Notes: a model not told the origin generated them from the sequence alone. DNA of 64,000 bases from Pseudomonas sp. 10S4 (GCF_034344865.1 NZ_CP133774.1:4092001-4156000), one strand, 5' to 3'; positions 35,448 to 44,476 are shown, numbered from the stretch's first letter. Numbers and translations are program-made.

Positions 35448-36443
35448 TCAACGCCCCTCAAGCAACTCCGCCGCCTGATCCAGCAATGCCAAAGGCTCTT
35501 TAGCCTTGTGAATATCCACCGACAACAACTGCCGAAACTTGCGCGCCCCCGGAAAACCGGTGCCCAGCCCGAGCACATGCCGAGTGATATGGTGCATCGA
35601 ACCGCCTGCATCGATGTGCGCGGCTATATAAGGTCGCAACTGCGCCAGTGCCTCGGCCCGGGTGATCACTGGCGCCGTACTGCCGAACAACTGCTGATCC
35701 ACCTCAGCCATCACATAAGGATTGTGATACGCCTCACGGCCCAGCATCACGCCGTCAAACGTCTGCAAATGCTCGTGACAGGCCTCCAGCGTCTTGATCC
35801 CGCCGTTGAGAATAATCTCCAACTCCGGGAAATCCTTCTTCAACTGCGCCGCCACGTCATAGCGCAGCGGCGGAATGTCCCGATTCTCCTTCGGCGATAA
35901 CCCCTCCAGAATCGCAATCCGCGCATGCACCGTAAAACTCGTGCACCCGGCATCCCGAACCGTGCCGACGAAATCACACAACTGCTCGTAACTGTCCCGC
36001 CCATTAATCCCGATCCGATGCTTCACCGTCACCGGAATCGACACGGCATCGCGCATCGCCTTCACACAATCGGCCACCAACTGCGGATGCCCCATCAACA
36101 CCGCGCCAATCATGTTGTTCTGCACCCGATCACTCGGGCAGCCGACATTCAGGTTTACCTCGTCGTAGCCGTGGTCCTGAGCCATGCGTGCGCAAGCGGC
36201 CAGGTCGAGGGGGACGCTGCCGCCGAGTTGCAGGGCTAACGGGTGTTCGGCTTCGTTGTGGCGTAGGAAACGGTCGTGATCGCCGTTGAGCAGCGCGCCG
36301 GTGGTGACCATCTCGGTGTAGAGAAGAGCGTGTTTGGATAGTAGGCGTAGGAAGAAGCGGCAATGTCTATCGGTCCAATCCATCATCGGTGCGACGGAGA
36401 AGCGGCGGGAGAGCGGGGTGGGTGCGGCGGCGATTGGGGGCAT
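35448..36443 (-). CDS. dusA: tRNA-dihydrouridine synthase A
   Basis: 331 aa from ATG 36443 (PPIAAAPTPLSRRFSVAPMMDWTDRHCRFF). FMN-dependent reduction of U20/U20a in tRNA. TIM-barrel motifs: NLNVGCPSDRVQNNMIGAVLM with catalytic Cys, TVKHRIGINGRDSYEQL, FTVHARIAILEGLSPKENRDIPPL, IILNGGIKTLEAC and VMLGREAYHNPYVM. An extended frame back to 36533 is Pro-rich and unlike the family. In PAO1 it adjoins tal; here the SNIPE-like gene lies between. Confidence 0.94.
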   Translation of the reverse strand: MPPIAAAPTPLSRRFSVAPMMDWTDRHCRFFLRLLSKHALLYTEMVTTGALLNGDHDRFLRHNEAEHPLALQLGGSVPLDLAACARMAQDHGYDEVNLNVGCPSDRVQNNMIGAVLMGHPQLVADCVKAMRDAVSIPVTVKHRIGINGRDSYEQLCDFVGTVRDAGCTSFTVHARIAILEGLSPKENRDIPPLRYDVAAQLKKDFPELEIILNGGIKTLEACHEHLQTFDGVMLGREAYHNPYVMAEVDQQLFGSTAPVITRAEALAQLRPYIAAHIDAGGSMHHITRHVLGLGTGFPGARKFRQLLSVDIHKAKEPLALLDQAAELLEGR

Positions 36444-36668
36444 TAGGGGTCTGAAGTGGGTAGGGCTGAAAGGCGGGAGTTTATCAGGATTGGGGTTGTG
36501 GGGCTCAAGCGAGTTTTGGGTGCTGAAGCACATGGCGTAAATAAATCTGTCCCGGTTTTTTGGATGGTTTTAGATGGATTGGGATATTCCGAGGGGCGCC
36601 AGTGTTTTAGGTCTCCGGGACAGGAACTCGGCACGACGTTATACCCATTTACACGGCAGAGGTGACCA

Positions 36669-36809
36669 CTACTCAATGGCCTTGGCTGGAGAAGATTGTT
36701 GAGGTACCAGGTCGAAAGAGCAATGCATCCCGAATGAGTTGTCGGCGATCCTGAAGAAATTCGGATCGAATTTGAACGCCTGGTACCCGGTCAGTTGCCT
36801 GGCGTTCAT
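36669..36809 (-). CDS. Small ORF of unknown function downstream of the alcohol dehydrogenase
   Basis: 46 codons beginning 11 nt after the dehydrogenase stop (ATG 36809, NARQLTGYQAFKFDPNFFRIADNS), ending LVPQQSSPAKAIE. The composition looks protein-like and the spacing would suit a co-transcribed gene, but I recognise no family. It could also be a remnant. The rest of the 36444-36819 gap shows nothing definite. Confidence 0.3.
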   Translation of the reverse strand: MNARQLTGYQAFKFDPNFFRIADNSFGMHCSFDLVPQQSSPAKAIE

Positions 36810-36819
36810 TGCGTCGTAA

Positions 36820-37968
36820 TCACATGGCTGCGTGGAAAATCTCCTCGATTTGCGCCTGTTCTGCGGGTCGAGGGTTAGTGAAGCCGCACGCGTCTTTCAT
36901 GGCATTGGCCGCCAGTGTTGGAATGTCATCTGCCTTGACTCCCAATTCAGCCAAACCACTCGGAATGCCGACATCCGAAGACAATTTACGGATGGCGGCG
37001 ATGGCCACCGCAGCGCCTTGTTCGTGGTCAAGATGTTGGGTATCAAGCCCCATCGCCTTTGCTACGTCGTTCAGGCGAGCCGGGCAAACGCTGGCGTTGA
37101 AGCTCTCGACGTGAGGCAGCAATATCGCGTTGCAGACACCGTGCGGCAGGTCATAGAACCCACCCAGTTGGTGTGCCATGGCGTGCACGTAGCCAAGGGA
37201 GGCATTGTTGAACGCCATCCCGGCCAAAAACTGTGCGTAGGCCATGTTTTCCCGCGCCTGCATGTTGCTGCCGTCGGTGACCGCGTTGCGCAGATTGGCA
37301 GAGATCAATTCCACGGCCTTGAGTGCGCAGGCATCGGTAATTGGCGTGGCCGCGGTTGAAACGTAGGCTTCGATGGCGTGTGTCAAGGCGTCCATGCCGG
37401 TGGCGGCGGTCAGGCCTTTAGGCATGCCGGCCATCAATGAGGGATCGTTAACCGACAACAGTGGTGTCACGTTACGGTCGACGATGGCCATTTTCACGTG
37501 GCGGGTTTCGTCGGTGATGATACAAAAGCGGGTCATCTCACTGGCTGTGCCCGCCGTGGTATTGATGGCAATCAGTGGCATTTGTGGCTTGGCAGATTGA
37601 TCGACACCTTCGTAGTCACTGATATGTCCGCCATTGGTGGCGCACAAGGCAATGCCCTTGGCACAGTCATGGGGAGAGCCCCCACCCAGGGAGATGATGA
37701 AGTCTGCGCGGCTGAGCTTGAGTTGCTCCAGACCTTTTTCGACGTTGCCAACAGTCGGATTTGGCTTGGCACCATCGAATATGGTTGCGTTGATGTCCTG
37801 AGCTGAAAGCAGTTTGGCGACGTTGTCCGCGATCCCGGCTTTTGCCAGCCCGGCGTCGGTTACGATTAGTGCATGACGAAAGCCATATTTGCGAATAGCG
37901 TCCATGGCTTCATCAAGACTGCCTATGCCCATCATGTTTACGGATGGGATGAAGAACGTGCTGCTCAT
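36820..37968 (-). CDS. Iron-containing alcohol dehydrogenase
   Basis: 382 aa, group III Fe-ADH (YiaY/EutG-like). NAD-binding [16 protein letters not shown] (GGGSxxD), [12 protein letters not shown], and metal ligands in [14 protein letters not shown] (Asp/His), [29 protein letters not shown] (His residues). Oxidises short-chain alcohols or reduces aldehydes. Length is normal. No acetaldehyde dehydrogenase or PQQ gene is visible nearby, so the physiological substrate is open. Confidence 0.92.
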   Translation of the reverse strand: MSSTFFIPSVNMMGIGSLDEAMDAIRKYGFRHALIVTDAGLAKAGIADNVAKLLSAQDINATIFDGAKPNPTVGNVEKGLEQLKLSRADFIISLGGGSPHDCAKGIALCATNGGHISDYEGVDQSAKPQMPLIAINTTAGTASEMTRFCIITDETRHVKMAIVDRNVTPLLSVNDPSLMAGMPKGLTAATGMDALTHAIEAYVSTAATPITDACALKAVELISANLRNAVTDGSNMQARENMAYAQFLAGMAFNNASLGYVHAMAHQLGGFYDLPHGVCNAILLPHVESFNASVCPARLNDVAKAMGLDTQHLDHEQGAAVAIAAIRKLSSDVGIPSGLAELGVKADDIPTLAANAMKDACGFTNPRPAEQAQIEEIFHAAM

Positions 37969-38199
37969 AATTAGCCCTCACTTTAGTGGTTACTGGCCTG
38001 GGCGACCGGTGGTGCACTTATCAATAGGGATTCATCCTAGGAGTGAAGGCGTGAGGGTTAAATAGTCCTTTAGGCCGGGCAGAGGGGGTCATTGGTTGTA
38101 ATGGCTCGATAGGGTGCGACTCTGATCGAATTCTGTAGCGGACGGAGCGAGCAGTGAGTGCAAAGGTTGTGTGGCGTTTACAAACGCAGCACAGAAAAC

Positions 38200-38487
38200 T
38201 CATTTTTTACTGCACATATCCACATCATTCTGAGTCTTCAGATCCGTCTCGATCCCCAACCGATATTTGCAGTAGTCAATAATCCACCTCCGTTGCTCTT
38301 CCGTCAGGCGTTCCACTTTTCGAATTTCGCCATCATTGGCGTGGATGTTGTAGAACTTGATTTGCAAAGTGGGGTGTTTCTTTATGAAGGGGATGGTTTC
38401 TACGTCTCCGTCTTCAAGGGCGTTGTAGTACCCGATGTTCAATATGCCTGACAAAATCAGCAGGGCAACAGCGATCAGTTTTTTCAT
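38200..38487 (-). CDS. Small exported protein of unknown function
   Basis: 95 aa from ATG 38487 (KKLIAVALLILSGILNIGYY), which gives a clean N-terminal hydrophobic segment; it may be a signal anchor or uncleaved signal. The remainder is charged (IPFIKKHPTLQIKFYNIHANDGEIRKVERLTEEQRRWIIDYCKYRLGIETDLKTQNDVDMCSKK) with two Cys that could form a periplasmic disulfide. Same strand as, and 49 bp from, the next gene. The pair resembles orphan immunity-type genes in pseudomonads, but no toxin is adjacent. Unrecognised family. Confidence 0.55.
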   Translation of the reverse strand: MKKLIAVALLILSGILNIGYYNALEDGDVETIPFIKKHPTLQIKFYNIHANDGEIRKVERLTEEQRRWIIDYCKYRLGIETDLKTQNDVDMCSKK

Positions 38488-38536
38488 CCTTGAGCCCATG
38501 TAGGGGTAGTTTCCGGCAAGGTAATTGCCCGTGCGG

Positions 38537-38881
38537 TCATACGTGTTTCAGAATTTCCTTCCAGATGTACCCATAGCTATACCGCAACCAAGCTACCTTC
38601 AATTTTTCGACAGCACGACGAACCCGACTCGCCGCTCGGGCATTCAGCGCTTGGTCGATCTCACTCAGCAGCGAGTCATCCTCAAACCCCGTCCAGACAG
38701 GTGGAACGGGAGTTTCCAGGTTCCAGAAGCACACCGGTGCTACTTCTGAATACAGGATGTTTTCCACAATCTTTAAGTCGTAAGGCCGAATGCGCTCGGC
38801 GATGTAGGCATAGTCGACGTGGTTGTCTACAAACGCATCTGCCAACGCTATCCGTACGTTGGTTTTCTCTTCCGGGGTCAA
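38537..38881 (-). CDS. Uncharacterised protein, resembles DUF7079
   Basis: 114 aa from TTG 38881, preceded by GAGGAG at good spacing, so TTG is a credible start. Sequence TPEEKTNVRIALADAFVDNHVDYAYIAERIRPYDLKIVENILYSEVAPVCFWNLETPVPPVWTGFEDDSLLSEID has the EVAPVCxxNLxxPxPPVWxGF core that I associate with DUF7079. Cytosolic and helical. Often found singly in accessory regions; function unknown. Confidence 0.55.
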   Translation of the reverse strand: MTPEEKTNVRIALADAFVDNHVDYAYIAERIRPYDLKIVENILYSEVAPVCFWNLETPVPPVWTGFEDDSLLSEIDQALNARAASRVRRAVEKLKVAWLRYSYGYIWKEILKHV

Positions 38882-39172
38882 GGCCGATGCTCCTCTGGTT
38901 CGCTTCCAGCATATCTATAGCACGAGTCATGAAACACGATTAGTCGGCCAACTCCGGACTCAACGTCCCCAACCAAGCCACCAACCCCGCAATCAATACT
39001 GCCCTTGAGTGTGTTCCTGACCCGCAGCTTGGACACAGGGAAGAGCACTTGACGGGGAGGCTAGCGAGCGCTGCCTTTCAGCAGGCTGAGGCGGGGATTA
39101 CGGTTTTGTTAGTTTGCCGGGTTCAGGCATGGAGGAGGGCGAGCCAATGCGGTCGCCCATTTTTATGTGCGG

Positions 39173-39865
39173 TTACGGTTTGGAGACATCCGCCACCGTC
39201 GCACCACCGCAATTCACAATTGCTGACTTCGTCAGCCAGCGTTGATCCGGGTAATACGAAAACAACAACTGCCCATCCTTCATCGAATCGATCAGCCGAT
39301 GCGCAATCGCCGGCCGCACCGCCGGGCATCCCAGGCTGCGACCGATCCGGCCATTGATACGCGCAAGTTTAGGGCTGACATACGGAGCGCCATGAATCAC
39401 GATTGCCCGGTCAAACGCATTGTCGTTAAACCCGGGCTCCAATCCTTCCATTCGTAACGAATAGCCGTTGTGCCCCAGATAACTCGATTGAGTCCGATAC
39501 AAGCCAAGGCTGGAGGCGTTGCTTTCATTCTGATTGGAGAACTCGCTGGCCATGTTTTCGCCGCTGTTGCGACCGTGTGCCACCAGTTCATGAAACAGCA
39601 ACTTTCGCTTCTTTAAATCGAACACCCAGAGGCGTTGTTCGGTCGAAGGCAATGAGTAGTCGATAACGGCGAGTCGTTGAGCCGGGGCTGCACCTTTGGC
39701 AATGCGGCATTGCGTGGCACGTACGGCCAGGTTTATGACGTTGGCGTTAGCGCCAGGAGCCGCTTTGGCGAGGGCGGCGGCAAGAGAATCGGCGTACGCT
39801 GCTGGTATTGACGTTACCGCCAACAGCAGGGCCGAGCATAGAAAGCCAAAGCGGGTTAGCGCCAT
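39173..39865 (-). CDS. Murein L,D-transpeptidase catalytic domain family protein (YkuD_2 type)
   Basis: 230 aa with Sec signal (MALTRFGFLCSALLLAVTSIPAAYA-DSL). Catalytic domain: LVAHGRNSGENMASEFSNQNESNASSLGLYRTQ, RAIVIHGAPYVSP with the His, and INGRIGRSLGCPAVRPAIAHRLIDSMKDGQLLFSYYPD with the catalytic Cys. This PF13645-type group is distinct from classic YkuD enzymes. Periplasmic, probably peptidoglycan cross-link or lipoprotein-linkage remodelling. It is divergent from the larger L,D-transpeptidase next door. Confidence 0.87.
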   Translation of the reverse strand: MALTRFGFLCSALLLAVTSIPAAYADSLAAALAKAAPGANANVINLAVRATQCRIAKGAAPAQRLAVIDYSLPSTEQRLWVFDLKKRKLLFHELVAHGRNSGENMASEFSNQNESNASSLGLYRTQSSYLGHNGYSLRMEGLEPGFNDNAFDRAIVIHGAPYVSPKLARINGRIGRSLGCPAVRPAIAHRLIDSMKDGQLLFSYYPDQRWLTKSAIVNCGGATVADVSKP

Positions 39866-39942
39866 AGAGATGTCTCATCAAGTTATTTCGAGTTTAGCAG
39901 CGCTTTCGCCAAGTGCTTAATGCAGGAGATTAAGGATTATCC

Positions 39943-41675
39943 ATGGGGCAACTTTCAAGGTTATTCGTCATAAGCCATGCCTTTATTATGGTCTTTCTGA
40001 TCAGCGGCGGGGCGTTCGCTGAAACTTCGCCGATTGCGCCGGAAACTGCACCGATCAGCATGATCGAGGCGATACCCGACGACAACGTCGCCCAAGAGAT
40101 TCACGCGGTGCTGGAACCGATGATCACGGCCTTCCCGCCGCTGATGACTCGCCCGCGGCATCAACGGATAGACGTTAATCGTGTGGTCCTGGATTTTTAC
40201 ACCCATCGTCAATTTCGGGCAGCCTGGACCAACCCGGATGATGTTGCCCAATTGTTGAAAAGCCTCAACGACACGCAGATCGATGGGCTGGAGCCTGCGG
40301 ATTTCCGTATCGATGATTTGGCCATGGCTCAGGCGTCGATGCAGAACACGGCGCCAACGCCTGCACAGCAAGCTGCCTTCGACCTCGCGGCGACCCGCAC
40401 TTACATCACCGCACTGCTGCAATTGCGCCGGGGCAAAGTCGATCCTTCTCGGTTAGACATGCATTGGAACTTTGACCTTGCCGGCGTCGACCCCCGGGCC
40501 GACGTGAATAACTTCTTCATCGCACTGGACACCCATGATGTCGCCCGCGCCTTCGCGCAGGCACCGCCGCAAGAGGCGGTGTATGGCGGTTTACGTGAGG
40601 CGTTGGCGCAGTTGCGCAAAGTCCGTGACAGAGGCGGCTGGCCGAAGGTTGCCGCCGGGCAGAAGCTTACGCCGGGGATGGACGATCCTGCCGTCGGGCA
40701 GTTGCGTGCCCGCTTGGTGGCAGGTGGTTATCTGGAACCGCAAAAGGCAAACGCACCGATTACGATGGTGCTGTGATCGCGGCGGTGAAGAAGTATCAAA
40801 CCGAGCAATACCTGGGGGCGGACGGCGTGGCCGGGGCGACGACCCTCGCCGCGTTGAACGTGCCGGTACAGGCGCGTATCGACCAGGTGCGGGTCAACAT
40901 GGAGCGGGCGCGCTGGCTGCTTTATAAGCTGCAAGGTACGTTCGTGATTGTCGATATTGCTGGCTATAAGGTGGCGCTGTACCGCGACGGCCAGCCGATC
41001 TGGCGATCCCGAGTGCAGGTCGGCAAACCGTTTCGCAGCACGCCGATCTTTCAGGCCGAGATTACCTACGTCACGTTCAACCCCACCTGGACCGTGCCGC
41101 CGACGATTCTGAAAGAAGACGTCTTGCCGAAGATTTTGAGCAACCCCAACTACCTCAGCGCCAACCGTATTCGTCCGTATGATCGGGAAGGGAAGATGCT
41201 CGATCCGTCGACCATCGACTGGAGCAACCCGCGTGGCATCACCTTGCGCCAGGATGCAGGGCCGGAAAACTCATTGGGCCAGGTGGTCATCCGCTTCCCC
41301 AATGACTATGCGATTTACCTGCATGACACACCGCACCGTGATCTGTTTGCCAAGAATGTCCGCGCCACCAGTTCGGGCTGTATTCGAGTGGAGAATCCGT
41401 TGCAACTGGTGGAGTTGTTGTTCAACGATCCAGTGCGCTGGAACAGCGCCGGGATTCAAAAGCAACTGGCCAACGGGAAGACCGAGAACATCCGGCTGCC
41501 GGTGAAAGTGCCGGTGCTGTTGGCGTATTGGACGGTGGACATGGGCAACAATGGACGGGTGGCGTTTAAGCCGGACGTGTATGGCTACGATGATCCGGTA
41601 TTGAAGGCGCTGAATTTTCCTGCGAAGTTGCCGGCGCTGGATTTGCAGGCGGCGAACGGGCAAGCCAAGCCATAA
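39943..41675 (+). CDS. L,D-transpeptidase of the YcbB/LdtD type, frameshifted
   Basis: Start ATG 39943 with TAAGGA upstream and a signal sequence (RLFVISHAFIMVFLISGGAFA). Domains: helical N-terminal scaffold, PG-binding repeat (DDPAVGQLRARLVAGGYLEP...AVIAAVKKYQTEQYLGADGVAGATTLAALN), then the YkuD domain with IYLHDTPHRDLF and SSGCIRVENPLQLVELLF (catalytic Cys) and a lid insertion. It makes 3-3 cross-links in peptidoglycan. The frame breaks at about 40760 inside the PG-binding repeat: one missing base turns NAPIYDGAV into a stop. Restoring it gives 577 aa, in the normal range. Confidence 0.87.
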
Positions 41676-41680
41676 ATCCC

Positions 41681-41755
41681 GAGCTGCCGAAGGCTGCGAT
41701 CTTTTGATTTTGGTTTTTAAGATCAAGATCAAAAGATCGCAGCCTTCGGCAGCTC
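41681..41755. repeat. Perfect 28-bp inverted repeat
   Basis: GAGCTGCCGAAGGCTGCGAT plus CTTTTGAT is repeated as its exact reverse complement after a 19-nt loop. It is one of the known P. fluorescens-group intergenic palindromes, and as a hairpin between convergent genes it could act as a terminator. Confidence 0.85.
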
Positions 41756-41781
41756 CTACGCGGGCGACGTCAACAGTTCCT

Positions 41782-42525
41782 TCAGGCTCCCTTTCTGAGC
41801 AACTGGCCGAGTGTTTCCAACTCACCTTTCTCCACATCCGACACCATCACAAACCGCATGTGATTCTCCTGCCAGGACACGACATTGAAGCCGCGAATAG
41901 ATTGGGTTATCGGCGGTTTGTCGCTCTCAGTCGTCGGCAAGATGAAGACATTGATGATGTGCTTCGCCCGGCCATAACTCAGCGCTGCCGTGGTCTGGTG
42001 TTGCAGATAGTCCAGCCGCCCACCCAGCAATGGAAACCCCTGCGCCGAGTAGTCGAGCACCGGTGGCGAGAAATCGAGTTTGCCGGTGAACCAGGGCTTC
42101 ACGGTGTGGCGGTCGGAAGACACCACATCGTTCAAATGCTCACCCATCAATGACCGCACATGGCTGGAGACGGCTTCGTCCATCAACGGTTGTTCGCTGC
42201 CAGGCGTTGCCACATAAAGCACCAGCGCCAAGGCCAGCGCCGCTGCTGAAAAGGCTGGCGCGAACCAATTTCGCCAGCGTTCGACGGTGCTGGTCCGTGG
42301 CACTACAGGAGCAAACACGCTGGCGGTCAATGACGCCGGTGCCGAGTAATACGGTGCATGCCGTTTCACACTGACCGTCAACAACCTCGCCTGATCATGC
42401 AACCGCGTGCACTCGGCACACTTGGCCAAATGCCCGGCTACTTTCGCAGTCGTTGTCGGATCCAGTTCCTTGTCCAGGTAGCCATGGATCAGCACCTGGC
42501 AAGCCGTGCAGTTGAGGTCAGTCAT
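41782..42525 (-). CDS. Anti-sigma factor with zinc-finger (ZAS) domain and one membrane helix
   Basis: 247 aa. The N-terminal ZAS domain has C..C (NCTACQVLIHGYLDKEL) and the H-x3-C-x2-C core in GHLAKCAECTRLH. A single membrane helix lies near 90-110 (FSAAALALALVLYVATPG), then a periplasmic domain of about 135 residues containing FSPPVLDYSAQGFPLLGGRLDYLQHQTTAALSYGRAKHIINVFI. It holds the ECF sigma at the membrane; its start overlaps the sigma gene. The sensed signal is unknown, though the neighbouring cupredoxin makes metal or oxidative stress plausible. Confidence 0.88.
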   Translation of the reverse strand: MTDLNCTACQVLIHGYLDKELDPTTTAKVAGHLAKCAECTRLHDQARLLTVSVKRHAPYYSAPASLTASVFAPVVPRTSTVERWRNWFAPAFSAAALALALVLYVATPGSEQPLMDEAVSSHVRSLMGEHLNDVVSSDRHTVKPWFTGKLDFSPPVLDYSAQGFPLLGGRLDYLQHQTTAALSYGRAKHIINVFILPTTESDKPPITQSIRGFNVVSWQENHMRFVMVSDVEKGELETLGQLLRKGA

Positions 42526-43030
42526 GGCTATGCAACTTCAATAGTTCAAGTTTGAGCATGGCGCGGGCGCGAGCCAGTCTCGACATGACAGTGCCGATGG
42601 GGATGTCGACCACCAGGGCGATGTCCTTGTAGGGCATGTCTTCGAGCTCCTTCAGAACAATGACCTCGCGAAAAATCGCTGGCAAAGCGCACAGGGCTTG
42701 CTGGACCAGTGCCGCGTTCTCCATATGAATGGCCAGCAGCTCCGGGGTCTGGCTGTGGCTCAACGCCGCGTCGTCTTCGGGGAGCTCATCGCCGATGGCG
42801 ACCCAACGGTGGCCGGCGGAGGCTTTGAGCCAGGTGTAGCTTTCGTTACGCACGATGGTCAGGAACCAGGCCTTGGAATTGCCGTCGGCGAAGCGATGCA
42901 AGAACCTGAAAGCGCGCAGGGCACTTTCCTGCACGACATCGCGCGCGGCGCTGTCGTTGCCGGTGAGCCAGCGCGCGAGGTTGTAGGCGGCGTCCATGTG
43001 GGGCGCAAACAGTTCCTCAAATCGCTTCAT
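42518..43030 (-). CDS. ECF-family RNA polymerase sigma factor
   Basis: 170 aa from ATG 43030 (KRFEELFAPHMDAAYNLARWLTGNDSAARDVVQESALRAFRFLHRF). Region 2 (ARDVVQESALRAFRFL, NSKAWFLTIVRNESYTWLK) and region 4 (LPAIFREVIVLKELEDMPYKDIALVVDIPIGTVMSRLARARAML) are complete. A longer frame to 43108 is charged and lies over the promoter region. Co-translated with its anti-sigma and divergent from the metallophosphoesterase-cupredoxin operon, which it probably controls together with itself. Confidence 0.9.
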   Translation of the reverse strand: MKRFEELFAPHMDAAYNLARWLTGNDSAARDVVQESALRAFRFLHRFADGNSKAWFLTIVRNESYTWLKASAGHRWVAIGDELPEDDAALSHSQTPELLAIHMENAALVQQALCALPAIFREVIVLKELEDMPYKDIALVVDIPIGTVMSRLARARAMLKLELLKLHSHD

Positions 43031-43057
43031 AGTGGTTTCCGAACCGTCCTCCCCCTT

Positions 43058-43083
43058 AACTGTATTGCGTGGCGATTTATTCC
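43058..43083 (-). promoter_or_regulatory. Candidate ECF promoter for the sigma/anti-sigma operon
   Basis: On the minus strand GGAAT (43083-43079, within GGAATAAA) is followed after exactly 16 nt by CAGTT (43062-43058). It mirrors the promoter found on the other strand 26 bp away, suggesting autoregulation. Confidence 0.55.
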
Positions 43084-43108
43084 CGGAAAAAAACTTATTT
43101 TCCGACAC

Positions 43109-43134
43109 GGAATAAAGACTCGCCTTGCTCGGTT
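43109..43134 (+). promoter_or_regulatory. Candidate ECF promoter for the metallophosphoesterase-cupredoxin operon
   Basis: GGAAT (in GGAATAAA, 43109-43116), a 16-nt spacer, then CGGTT (43130-43134). A GGAA-type -35 is typical for ECF sigmas, and the identical -35 and spacing in the divergent promoter supports shared recognition. Confidence 0.55.
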
Positions 43135-43183
43135 GTATCTCCTGTCAGCTACATCACTGTAGTCCGCCAGCGAGGGCATACCG

Positions 43184-44155
43184 ATGGACATTCACTCAAA
43201 ATACGAACGGCGCACCGACGGTCCGCTCAACCCCGACCGCAGGACGCTGCTCAAGTGCTCCGCGTGGGCCGGCGCCGGCGTGATCTGGGCCTTGAGCGGC
43301 GGCATTCCGCGGGCCTTTGCGCTGGACGAGGCCGGCAACGCCTCCGACCCCAAAGCGCTGGCCGCGAGCACGTTCCACTTTGTGCAGATCAGCGACTCGC
43401 ACATCGGCTTCAACAAAGAGGCGAACCCGGAACCGCTGAAAACCCTGCAGGTGGCCATAGACAAGGTCATTGCGCTGCCGAAACGGCCGTCGCTGATCCT
43501 GCACACCGGCGACATCACCCACCTGTCGAAACCGGAAGAGTTCGACACTGCCGCGCAACTGCTCAAGGGCTTGCCGTCCACGATTCACTACGTGCCGGGC
43601 GAGCACGACACCCTCGACGAGGGCGGCGGCAAGCTCTACCTCGAGCGCTACGGCAAGGGCACCAAGGGCAATGGCTGGTACAGCTTCGATGACCACGGCG
43701 TGCATTTCATCGCGCTGGTGAATGTCTTCAACTTCCAGGCCGGCCACGAAGCGACCCTCGGCGCCGATCAACTGGCGTGGCTGGCCGATGATTTGCGCGC
43801 CGTGTCCACCAGCACGCCCGTGGTGGTGTTTACCCATATTCCGTTGTGGACGATTTATCAGCCCTGGGGCTGGGGCACCGAGGACGGCGATCAGGCGATT
43901 GCCATGCTGCGCAAGTACGGTTCGGTGACGGTATTGAACGGGCATATTCATCAGGTTATCCAGAAGGTCGAGGGCAACATCACCTTCCACACCGCCCGCG
44001 GCACGGCTTATCCGCAGCCCGCACCAGGCACGGCGCCGGCACCTGGGCCGATGACGGTGGCGGCTGATCAATTGCGCAACTATCTGGGGATCACTGAAGT
44101 GCGAGCGACACAGGGCGAGCACCCGCTGGCGCTGATCGATTCGACACTGGTTTAG
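43184..44155 (+). CDS. Tat-exported metallophosphoesterase
   Basis: 323 aa. The N-terminus has a twin-arginine signal (NPDRRTLLKCSAWAGAGVIWALSGGIPRAFA-LDE). Calcineurin-like metal motifs in order: FVQISDSHIGF, LILHTGDITHL, VPGEHD (usual GNHD, here GEHD), VVVFTHIPLW and VLNGHIHQV. It would act in the periplasm as a binuclear-metal phosphatase or phosphodiesterase; Tat export suggests metal loading in the cytoplasm. It is co-transcribed with a cupredoxin 12 bp downstream and divergent from an ECF sigma/anti-sigma pair. Substrate unknown. Confidence 0.87.
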   Translation: MDIHSKYERRTDGPLNPDRRTLLKCSAWAGAGVIWALSGGIPRAFALDEAGNASDPKALAASTFHFVQISDSHIGFNKEANPEPLKTLQVAIDKVIALPKRPSLILHTGDITHLSKPEEFDTAAQLLKGLPSTIHYVPGEHDTLDEGGGKLYLERYGKGTKGNGWYSFDDHGVHFIALVNVFNFQAGHEATLGADQLAWLADDLRAVSTSTPVVVFTHIPLWTIYQPWGWGTEDGDQAIAMLRKYGSVTVLNGHIHQVIQKVEGNITFHTARGTAYPQPAPGTAPAPGPMTVAADQLRNYLGITEVRATQGEHPLALIDSTLV

Positions 44156-44167
44156 GGAGGATTTGAG

Positions 44168-44476
44168 ATGAAAACGCGACTCTTGGCCGCGGTTTGCCTG
44201 ATGCTGTCGATGCCGGTGTGGGCGGCGGAAGTGAAGGTCGATATCAAGGAATTCATGTTCGGCCCCAAGGATTTGATCGTGGCGGTGGGCACCAAAGTGA
44301 CGTGGGTTAACGACGACCAGATCCCGCATACCGTGGCAGAAACCCACAAAGTGTTCCGCTCGGGAGCGCTGGACACCAATGACAGCTTTTCCTACGTGTT
44401 CAACACGCCGGGGGAGTTTGAGTATTTCTGTGTGCTGCACCCGCAGATGATCGGGAAGATTGTGGTCAGCCAATAA
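44168..44476 (+). CDS. Small periplasmic cupredoxin
   Basis: 102 aa, Sec signal (MKTRLLAAVCLMLSMPVWA-AEV). Plastocyanin/amicyanin-like fold with type-1 copper ligands: His in DDQIPHTVAE, then Cys, His and Met in YFCVLHPQMIGKIVV. GGAGG lies before the start. Probable electron carrier or copper buffer linked to the metallophosphoesterase. It is unlike the larger CopR-controlled cupredoxin at 26.3 kb, which has a Met/His loop. Confidence 0.88.
   Translation: MKTRLLAAVCLMLSMPVWAAEVKVDIKEFMFGPKDLIVAVGTKVTWVNDDQIPHTVAETHKVFRSGALDTNDSFSYVFNTPGEFEYFCVLHPQMIGKIVVSQ

Noticed and set aside
38930..39000. A minus-strand tail reading AVLIAGLVAWLGTLSPELAD
   Set aside because: It looks like the C-terminus of a membrane protein, but no start or upstream domain can be joined to it; possibly a remnant, too short to call.
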